A stretch of 64,000 nucleotides of DNA, taken from Hahella sp. HNIBRBA332 (GTDB taxonomy: Bacteria; Pseudomonadota; Gammaproteobacteria; Pseudomonadales; Oleiphilaceae). The translations under genes were made by a program, and so were the position numbers. A model generated the notes under the pieces. The model was given only the letters and a program-made list of their open reading frames with translations, did no database searches and was not told where the DNA came from. The stretch spans positions 496,001 through 560,000 of the forward strand of contig NZ_CP132203.1 in the NCBI RefSeq assembly GCF_030719035.1, written 5' to 3'. The first letter of the stretch is position 1; the number at the start of each line of letters is the position of its first letter. This document shows positions 17,918 to 23,691 of this stretch, piece by piece.

Positions 17918-18628
17918 ATGATGACGCAGGAGCTGTTCAGAGAAGACGCATACGCAAAAGAGTGTGTCGCCAGGGTGGTTGCGATCAAGGAAAACGCAGT
18001 ATTGCTGGATAGGACGATTTTTTATCCACTGGGCGGTGGGCAGCCCGGCGATACGGGGGAATTGGAAAGCCAGGACGCTCGGATCTGGAAGGTGATAGAC
18101 ACCCGCAAAGACCCGGATGGCGAAGGAATCTTGCACATTCTGGACAGCTCAGAAGGCTTGAAGGAAGACATGGAGCTGACGCTGCGCATTGACTGGGAGC
18201 GCCGCTATACGCACATGCGGATGCACACCTGCCTGCATTTGTTGTGCTCCCTGATAGAAGCGCCTGTAACTGGAGGCAATATATCCACGGACAAAGGTCG
18301 CCTGGACTTTTACCTGGATTACTCTCCCGACAAAGAAGACTTGGAAAGCCGAATTAACGCATTGGTCGTCGCAGGTCATCCTGTCAGTTATCGTTGGATT
18401 ACCGATGAGGAACTGGACGCCCAGCCAGACCTGGTCCGAACATTGTCCGTACAGCCACCAAGGGGAGCAGGCCAAGTAAGGCTGGTGAACGTGGACAGAG
18501 TTGACTTGCAGCCATGCGGCGGCACTCATGTAAAGAACACCGCTGAAATCGGTCCTGTTGTGATAGGGAAAATCGAAAATAAAGGTAAGGGTAATCGTCG
18601 GATAAACCTGGCATTGGCGAGCGTGTGA
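17918..18628 (+). CDS. Alanyl-tRNA editing protein AlaX
   Basis: A 236-aa trans-editing enzyme related to the editing domain of alanyl-tRNA synthetase; it removes serine or glycine from mischarged tRNA-Ala. The zinc site is HTCLH (HxxxH, in MRMHTCLHLL) plus CGGTH (CxxxH, in QPCGGTHVKN) near the C-terminus. The N-terminal GGGQPGDTG segment is also typical. An in-frame GTG at 17912 and ATGs at 17918 and 17921 are all possible starts; AGGG favours the ATGs. The stop overlaps the start region of the WG-repeat gene, so the two are tightly linked. Confidence 0.9.
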   Translation: MMTQELFREDAYAKECVARVVAIKENAVLLDRTIFYPLGGGQPGDTGELESQDARIWKVIDTRKDPDGEGILHILDSSEGLKEDMELTLRIDWERRYTHMRMHTCLHLLCSLIEAPVTGGNISTDKGRLDFYLDYSPDKEDLESRINALVVAGHPVSYRWITDEELDAQPDLVRTLSVQPPRGAGQVRLVNVDRVDLQPCGGTHVKNTAEIGPVVIGKIENKGKGNRRINLALASV

Positions 18629-18630
18629 TC

Positions 18631-19599
18631 ATGTTGAAGAGGGTCTTGTCTTATATCAGCTTGGCCGCCTTATTGGCGATCAGCTTATGCTCTCGGGTTT
18701 GGGCTGCGCCGTCTGTAGTGGATGTTTCCGCACTGCAATGCGAAGTCAAAGACAACGCGCCTCGTTGTGACGATAAGATCCAGTTCGATATGGGCTACGA
18801 GCAAGAGCTGCGGGAAAGTCGCTGCCGATATCGTTCCCTGGAAGGGCTGCCAGTTGGCGACCGATGGTTTGATCGCTGTGTCGACGGTTTTATTGGCGCC
18901 TATGCGCAGGTATGTCTGGTTGGACAAATGGGGCGTCTGGGCTGTGGGGCGATCAACCATAGCGGTGAGATTGTTATTCCGCTGGTGTATGACCGCATAG
19001 AAATAACTCCCCATAGCGCCATCGTCGCCGTCAACTACAACGGTAAATGGGGGTTTTTCAATCTGGATGAAGATCGTCTGTTATTGGCTCCCCAGTTTTC
19101 ACGCATCACCAGTTTCAGCGAAGGCTTGGCTTATGTGGAGACGGAGAGTGAGGATATCACTGAGCCTGGTTGGATTATTAATGAGCAGGGCTTACGCGTG
19201 GCCTCCGTACCGCGCAAGATTCAGGTGACGGGCCGTTTTTCTGATGGGTTGGCCCCTGCTCGCTCGGATACGCTGTGGGGATATATCAACAATAAAGGTG
19301 AATGGGCTATACCTCCGCAGTTTTATTACGCTGGAGAGTTTTCCTCCGGCTATGCGACAGTCTTGGCGATAGACAAGCCACAGCAGTGGGCGATTATCGA
19401 TGTTTCCGGCGCCGGCGCCCTTTTTTTTGAAGGCGATCAACATCGAGTTGGGGAAGTTGTCGGCGCCGCTGTGGCGGTGACCTTTGATTGCGAGAGCGAG
19501 CCGGCTGTGGCGACCAGCGTCAGGTGCAAACGCATGTGCCTGGAGCTGAACAATCCCTTGCCGAAAGCCGCTTGTACGAAAGTAATTGAAACCCGCTGA
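18631..19599 (+). CDS. Secreted WG-repeat protein
   Basis: A 322-aa exported protein. Residues 1-25 form a signal peptide (LSYISLAALLAISLC, cleavage near VWA|AP). The mature part has WG-type repeats (YNGKWGFFNLDEDRL, LWGYINNKGEWAIPPQF, AIDVSG-like segments), which form beta-propeller-like or solenoid surfaces in other proteins, and several cysteine pairs consistent with periplasmic disulfides. It starts at ATG 18631, two bases after the AlaX stop; a GTG at 18625 overlapping that stop is possible. The 3' end is 17 bp before the Gac-type box of the first small RNA gene. Confidence 0.75.
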   Translation: MLKRVLSYISLAALLAISLCSRVWAAPSVVDVSALQCEVKDNAPRCDDKIQFDMGYEQELRESRCRYRSLEGLPVGDRWFDRCVDGFIGAYAQVCLVGQMGRLGCGAINHSGEIVIPLVYDRIEITPHSAIVAVNYNGKWGFFNLDEDRLLLAPQFSRITSFSEGLAYVETESEDITEPGWIINEQGLRVASVPRKIQVTGRFSDGLAPARSDTLWGYINNKGEWAIPPQFYYAGEFSSGYATVLAIDKPQQWAIIDVSGAGALFFEGDQHRVGEVVGAAVAVTFDCESEPAVATSVRCKRMCLELNNPLPKAACTKVIETR

Positions 19600-19615
19600 A
19601 GGGCGCTTTTCGGCT

Positions 19616-19633
19616 TGTGAGATATCTCCTACA
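19616..19633. promoter_or_regulatory. GacA/UvrY-type box, sRNA copy 1
   Basis: TGTGAGATATCTCCTACA differs at two of 18 positions from the UvrY box known upstream of E. coli csrB (TGTGAGAGATCTCTTACA). It lies about 65 bases before the predicted start of the first GGA-rich RNA, the distance usual for rsmX/Y/Z genes of Pseudomonas. Confidence 0.7.
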
Positions 19634-19688
19634 CGTAGAGCAGACATATAGTATTTTTTTCTCTTCCCAAGATTACTAATATTTAACC

Positions 19689-19820
19689 CGCAAGATGCAC
19701 AGACGGACGTAAGGATGCGAGGAAAGGAAGCGACAAGGACGAAGAACAGCCATAGGAATCGGCAAGGGAAGCGTTCAAATCTCAAGGCGCAGCAAGGAAT
19801 GCTGCGCCTTCTTGCGTTTT
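19689..19820 (+). ncRNA. CsrB/RsmX-type small RNA, copy 1
   Basis: A predicted RNA of about 130 bases with eight GGA motifs (for example AAGGATG, GAGGAAAGGAAG, ACAAGGACG, CATAGGAATC), the signature of RNAs that bind and titrate CsrA/RsmA. It ends in a perfect 10-bp terminator stem AAGGCGCAGC/GCTGCGCCTT (19784-19793 with 19801-19810) whose loop AAGGAAT shows another GGA, then TTCTTGCGTTTT. TAATAT at 19677-19682 is the likely -10 element. A short hairpin presents AGGA between GCCAT and ATCGGC. No credible protein-coding frame exists. This copy is diverged from the next two. Confidence 0.8.
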
Positions 19821-19860
19821 AAAGGCGCAATATAGGGAAAACGGCGTCGTCTTACGACAC

Positions 19861-19878
19861 ATGGGCGAATATCTCACA
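19861..19878. promoter_or_regulatory. GacA/UvrY-type half box, sRNA copy 2
   Basis: The right half ATATCTCACA (19869-19878) is shared with the reverse complement of the box of copy 1; the left half is degenerate. It lies about 60 bases before the predicted RNA start, like the box of copy 1. Confidence 0.55.
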
Positions 19879-19933
19879 AACCAAGCAGAGAAAGCTTATT
19901 TTGTGGCGCCTCATGAATCCGTAATATGGGAAC

Positions 19934-20069
19934 CGTAAGGAGACGAAAGCGAACACCCAGGGATAGGGAAGCAGGGATGCAACAAGGATGATGTCTTCAC
20001 CGCAGGAAGCGGTCAGGGAAAATAGGGAAATTCGAAAGGCGCGGCTGGGAGGCTGCGCCTTTTGTTTTT
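19934..20069 (+). ncRNA. CsrB/RsmX-type small RNA, copy 2
   Basis: About 135 bases with nine GGA motifs, most as AGGGA or AAGGA. ACAAGGATG matches the high-affinity CsrA consensus (ACARGGAUG). ACCGC-AGGAA-GCGGT at 19999-20013 is a perfect 5-bp stem that presents the motif in a pentaloop, the form preferred by RsmE/CsrA. The RNA ends in a 10-bp terminator (20036-20061, one G-T pair) with a GGGA loop followed by TTTTGTTTTT. TAATAT at 19922-19927 is a likely -10 element. The unit is 88-90 percent identical by eye to copy 3. Confidence 0.85.
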
Positions 20070-20094
20070 GGGGTGGAGATATTTTCCCTCGAAC

Positions 20095-20112
20095 TTGGGC
20101 GAATATCTCACA
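20095..20112. promoter_or_regulatory. GacA/UvrY-type half box, sRNA copy 3
   Basis: Same half-site as copy 2 (ATATCTCACA at 20103-20112), at exactly the same distance from its RNA because the whole unit is repeated at a 234-bp interval. Confidence 0.55.
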
Positions 20113-20167
20113 AACCAAGCAGAGAAAGCTTATTTTGTGTCGCCTTATGAATCCGTAATATGGGAAG

Positions 20168-20303
20168 CGTAAGGAGACGAAAGCGAACACCCAGGGATTG
20201 GGAAGCAAGGATGCAACAAGGATGATGTCTTAACCGTAGGAAGCGGTCAGGGATTATAGGGATATACGAAAGGCGCGGCTGGGAAGCTGCGCCTTTTGTC
20301 TTT
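20168..20303 (+). ncRNA. CsrB/RsmX-type small RNA, copy 3
   Basis: A near copy of copy 2 at a fixed offset of 234 bp with no insertion or deletion. The GGA motifs are kept, and the differences fall mainly between them. The loop hairpin is ACCGT-AGGAA-GCGGT, so the pair closing the loop has changed from C-G to T-G, which still pairs as RNA. The terminator is AAAGGCGCGGCT-GGGA-AGCTGCGCCTTTT (20269-20297). TAATAT at 20156-20161 is the -10 candidate. Function inferred: sequestration of CsrA/RsmA under control of a Gac-type two-component system. Confidence 0.85.
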
Positions 20304-20328
20304 CTGCGTTCCAATTGCAGCTTCGTCT

Positions 20329-20742
20329 TTAGACTCCAACACTTCCTAAAGTCTCGTTCTTACCTATTGCGGACTGCTCCAGCAGCGCAAGTATTGTCAC
20401 TGCAAGCGCGATCGCGACGAACAGAAACAATCCAAGCCCCGAGAAGCTGCTGCTGAATAGCGCGACCACCAGCACGCTGGCCAGCACCCAGGCCCAGTCG
20501 AGATAAACAATCCATTTTGAAAACTTATCCTGCCATGCGGGAGATCGCGCCACGAGAAAAACATCCACGGCCCAAATCGCCAGCCCTATACCTATTCCTA
20601 TGTAAATTTCCGTCGCCAGTCCGCCGACCCTGGCCGCGAACCAGGATGGGAACAGTATCAGATCGATCGCCAGAAGCAGTGAAAGGACTGCATTGACATA
20701 AAGTGTTTTAGCCAGCAACGGGCGATTTTTTACTTGGGTCAT
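20329..20742 (-). CDS. Small multi-helix membrane protein
   Basis: A 137-aa membrane protein with four predicted helices (about residues 14-33, 42-63, 79-98 and 101-122). The ATG at 20742 has GGAG seven bases ahead; the longer open frame upstream to 20808 lacks one. No family is clear, though the layout (short loops, a charged patch ARSPAWQDKFSKW between helices 2 and 3) resembles small integral membrane proteins of unknown function. It is divergent from the XRE regulator gene with a 171-bp gap, so that regulator may control it. Confidence 0.65.
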   Translation of the reverse strand: MTQVKNRPLLAKTLYVNAVLSLLLAIDLILFPSWFAARVGGLATEIYIGIGIGLAIWAVDVFLVARSPAWQDKFSKWIVYLDWAWVLASVLVVALFSSSFSGLGLFLFVAIALAVTILALLEQSAIGKNETLGSVGV

Positions 20743-20913
20743 AAATCTTCTCCTGATTATTGAGGTGTCTGCGGGTCTATTTTTGAAGCAGAGACTGACG
20801 CCAAACAATTACCTCTGAGGTAATGGCGGACAGTTGCTTCTGATGGGCATATTGGCCAAATTGAGGCGGGTGAAAGCGCAGCCTTAATGAAATCAGTGTC
20901 GGGAGTAATAGTT

Positions 20914-21711
20914 ATGAGCGCATTTGGCATTAAGTTACGGGAGCTGAGAGAAGCGCGACGGCTCAGTCAGCTTGAGCTTTCTTTGGAGGCGGAGGTGTCT
21001 TCGCGACATATCAGCTTTATGGAGACGGGACGGTCCAAGCCCAGTCGAGAGATGGTGCTGCATATGGCGCGGATATTGGGAGCGGACATGGCGACCACCA
21101 ACCGTCTTTTGACTCTGGCGGGATACAGTCAGGTTTTTGGCGAGCGTCGTCTGGATGCGAGTTCCATGGCGCCGGTGCGCAAGGCGCTGGCGCAACTGAT
21201 GCAGTCGCACATGCCTTATCCCGCCGTGGTGCTGGATCGACATTACAATTTGATTCAGGCGAACGCCGCCCAGCAATTTATGATGCAACGACTAATGGTC
21301 GCTGGTATGACGATCAGTGAGACGCCGAATTTTATGAAGGTCTTTCTGGCTCAGGATGGACTGCGGTCTTTTGTTGATGACTGGGAGTTGCTGGCCTGTC
21401 ATATGCTGCAACGAATTTGGCGAGAGCATACGTTGGAGGCGGGGGCTGCTGAGGATGAAGCGTTTATTGAGGAATTGTTGAGCATCGAAGGCATTCCTTC
21501 TGACTGGAAAAAGCGCAATCTTGAGAGTCTGGATAGCCCTGTCATTAACTTTAATATCAACCTGGATGGCGTGAAGCTGAGAATGTTCAGCTCGATATCC
21601 AGCTTCGGCGCACCCTTGGATATTACGGTCAGGGACATTCGCATCGAACATTTCTTTCCGCTGGATGACGCTACGGATGCCTATTGGCGCACCCATTGCG
21701 GAGGGCTTTAA
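20914..21711 (+). CDS. XRE-family regulator with MmyB-like ligand domain
   Basis: A 265-aa transcription factor. Residues 4-60 are a helix-turn-helix of XRE type (LRELREARRLSQLELSLEAEVSSRHISFMETGRSKPS). The remainder (about 95-260) is the MmyB-like ligand-binding domain, beginning at YPAVVLDRHYNLIQANAAQ, a PAS-like fold thought to bind fatty-acid-like ligands in this family. GGAG eight bases before the ATG at 20914 decides the start against the upstream ATG at 20887. The target is probably the divergent small membrane protein gene or an unseen locus. Confidence 0.85.
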   Translation: MSAFGIKLRELREARRLSQLELSLEAEVSSRHISFMETGRSKPSREMVLHMARILGADMATTNRLLTLAGYSQVFGERRLDASSMAPVRKALAQLMQSHMPYPAVVLDRHYNLIQANAAQQFMMQRLMVAGMTISETPNFMKVFLAQDGLRSFVDDWELLACHMLQRIWREHTLEAGAAEDEAFIEELLSIEGIPSDWKKRNLESLDSPVINFNINLDGVKLRMFSSISSFGAPLDITVRDIRIEHFFPLDDATDAYWRTHCGGL

Positions 21712-21884
21712 GTCGGCTCCGCTATGCTTCACAGCCTTCTATTGACGGAAACGGGCTTTCTGTCTAGAGTAAAAGCTCTAACTCGTTTGTTACGTTATGG
21801 CTTATCAGGAAATAGCAGTTTATCCGGTTATAGCGATACGCGTAGTCAAGCAGCGGTATAACAACAACTCAGGGTGGGTGGAGC

Positions 21885-22433
21885 GTGAGAATTCAGCAAC
21901 TCAAGAGTCAGGCGATCAGCCGCGCCAAACGGCTGTATGTGGCGACCATGATGCAGGTGGTTGGCCGTGCGTTGCAGGCGATTTCCCAGGAAGATAACGA
22001 AATTCAGCGGGAGTTGTCGGCTTTTCCGGAAAACTTCACTTTCGCCATGAAGGTGTTGCCCACAGGGCCGGGGCTGATGTTGCGCAAAGCGGCGGACGGC
22101 TCGTTCACTTTCTTGTCCGACTCCGAAGGTGAGGCGGATTTAACCATCTATATCAAGCATATAGAGCACGCTTTTCGCATGCTGTCATTTCAGGAAAGTA
22201 CGGCGACTGCGTTCGCCAATGACCGTATGGTGGTGGATGGCGATATTTCCAGCGCGGTGCGTATGGTGCGAGCCTTAAACCGCCTGGAGGCCTTTATCCT
22301 GCCGAAGCTGGTGGCGGAGATGGCGATCAAAGAATATCCCTCTATTACACTACCGGAAAAACTCATTCAGGGCGCGCGGATATATCTGCGCGTGGCGACC
22401 AACTTTTTGTCTGAGCAGAGGAAAGCAGCATGA
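21885..22433 (+). CDS. SCP2-like lipid-binding domain protein
   Basis: A 182-aa protein with an SCP-2 sterol/lipid-transfer-like fold (about residues 45-130), recognised from the pattern ADLTIYIKHIEHAFRML ... AFANDRMVVDGDISSAVRMVRAL. It starts at GTG 21885, with GGTGGAG just upstream. Its last four bases overlap the ATG of the iron alcohol dehydrogenase gene (ATGA), so translation is coupled. The pairing suggests that it carries or presents a hydrophobic alcohol or aldehyde to the dehydrogenase; this is inference. Confidence 0.65.
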   Translation: MRIQQLKSQAISRAKRLYVATMMQVVGRALQAISQEDNEIQRELSAFPENFTFAMKVLPTGPGLMLRKAADGSFTFLSDSEGEADLTIYIKHIEHAFRMLSFQESTATAFANDRMVVDGDISSAVRMVRALNRLEAFILPKLVAEMAIKEYPSITLPEKLIQGARIYLRVATNFLSEQRKAA

Positions 22434-23629
22434 GCAAAGGGTATTACGAGTTTTTTTGCCCGGTTAAAGTGATCGCGGGCGAGGCTGCGCTGGAGCATAT
22501 TCCTTTTGAACTCAGTGCATTGGGCGTATCGAATCCTTTAATGATTACTGACAAAGGCGTGCGTGGCGCGGGACTGTCGGATTATGTGATTACTGCCTGC
22601 AGCGAGGGCGGTGTAGAGATGGCGTCCATTTTTGACGATGTGCCGCCAGACTCATCGACTGAGGTGGTGCGCAATATCGCTGCGGTATATCGCGAGCAGG
22701 GGGCGGATTCGATTATCGCCGTGGGCGGTGGATCGGTCATCGATACCGCAAAAGCCGTTAACATTCTGGTTTCCGAAGGGGGCGACAATCTTGCCAAGTA
22801 CTCCGGCGCCGGCGTGCTGAAACGTCCGCTCAAGCCCTTTTTCGTCATACCTACAACGGCGGGCACCGGGTCGGAAGTCACCTCTGTCGCGGTGATCGCC
22901 GACCGGAAAAAAGGCGTTAAGCTGCCTTTTGGCTCTCCTTTCCTGTTGCCCAACGCGGCGATTATCGATCCGCGCATGACGCTGACATTGCCTGCGCACA
23001 TTACTGCCGCCACGGCGATGGACGCTCTTACCCATGCCGTCGAGGCGTACACCTGCATGGCCAAGAATCCGCTTAGCGACGCCTATGCCTTTTCCGCCAT
23101 TAAGAAAATCAGCGAGCACTTGCTGGAAGTGATGGATAACCCGAAAGACCCACAGGGTCGTTTGGAGCTGGCGCAAGCTTCAACCATGGCTGGGATCGCC
23201 TTCTCAAATTCTATGGTCGGCTTGGTGCATGCGCTGGGACATGCGCTGGGGGTTATTTGTCATCTGCCTCATGGAATGTGCATGAGTTTGTTCCTGCCTT
23301 ATGTACTGGAATACAACCTGCGTAAAGGCAAAATTCGCGAGCCGCTGGCGGAGTTGTTGCTGCCATTGGCGGGCGCGCGGGTATACGCGAATACGCCGCC
23401 GGAACAGCGTGCGAGACGGGCGGTCGCTGCGATCAGAGAACTGCGCGACGAGTTGTTCGAGCGCTGTAAGTTGCCGCGAACGTTGAAGGAAACGGGCAAA
23501 GTGAGTCTGGATCTGCTGCCGAAAATCGCAGATGTCGCGATGGACGATGGGTCTATTATCTTCAATCCGGCGGAAGCGGACTTTGAGGAAGTGCTGGAAG
23601 TGCTGAAGAGCGCTTGGGACGATATGTAA
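22430..23629 (+). CDS. Iron-containing alcohol dehydrogenase
   Basis: A 399-aa group III (iron-dependent) alcohol dehydrogenase. The NAD-binding segment is GGGSVIDTAKA, followed by TTAGTGSEVT. The metal ligands lie in DALTHAVEAY and VHALGHALGV ... HGMCMS. The length is typical. Substrate is not visible; given the coupled SCP2-like protein and the fatty alcohol genes in this genome, long-chain alcohols or aldehydes are plausible. A hairpin follows at 23640 between this gene and rapA, which is convergent. Confidence 0.9.
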   Translation: MSKGYYEFFCPVKVIAGEAALEHIPFELSALGVSNPLMITDKGVRGAGLSDYVITACSEGGVEMASIFDDVPPDSSTEVVRNIAAVYREQGADSIIAVGGGSVIDTAKAVNILVSEGGDNLAKYSGAGVLKRPLKPFFVIPTTAGTGSEVTSVAVIADRKKGVKLPFGSPFLLPNAAIIDPRMTLTLPAHITAATAMDALTHAVEAYTCMAKNPLSDAYAFSAIKKISEHLLEVMDNPKDPQGRLELAQASTMAGIAFSNSMVGLVHALGHALGVICHLPHGMCMSLFLPYVLEYNLRKGKIREPLAELLLPLAGARVYANTPPEQRARRAVAAIRELRDELFERCKLPRTLKETGKVSLDLLPKIADVAMDDGSIIFNPAEADFEEVLEVLKSAWDDM

Positions 23630-23639
23630 ACAGCAAGAG

Positions 23640-23668
23640 CCCGGCTGCGGAGCGCTCCGACAGCCGGG
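23640..23668. terminator. Hairpin between convergent genes
   Basis: CCCGGCTG and CAGCCGGG form a perfect 8-bp stem, and the loop itself contains GGAGC/GCTCC. There is no T-run in either direction, so it is a terminator-like hairpin rather than a standard intrinsic terminator. Confidence 0.5.
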
Positions 23669-23691
23669 TGTACATTTCTGCGATTGTCGCC

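Larger units (their letters stand above)
19863..20303 (+). repeat. Tandem duplication, 207-bp unit, 234-bp period
   Basis: Two direct copies (19863-20069 and 20097-20303) include the upstream box, the promoter and the whole RNA with its terminator. They are colinear without gaps. The first RNA gene at 19689 is an older, diverged member of the same series (terminator offset 252 bp). Confidence 0.9.

Noticed and set aside
19192..20314. Open frames on the minus strand across the tandem sRNA region (197, 118 and 68 codons)
   Set aside because: They cross terminators and promoters of the GGA-rich RNA genes, run antisense to them, and repeat the same sequence because the DNA is duplicated.
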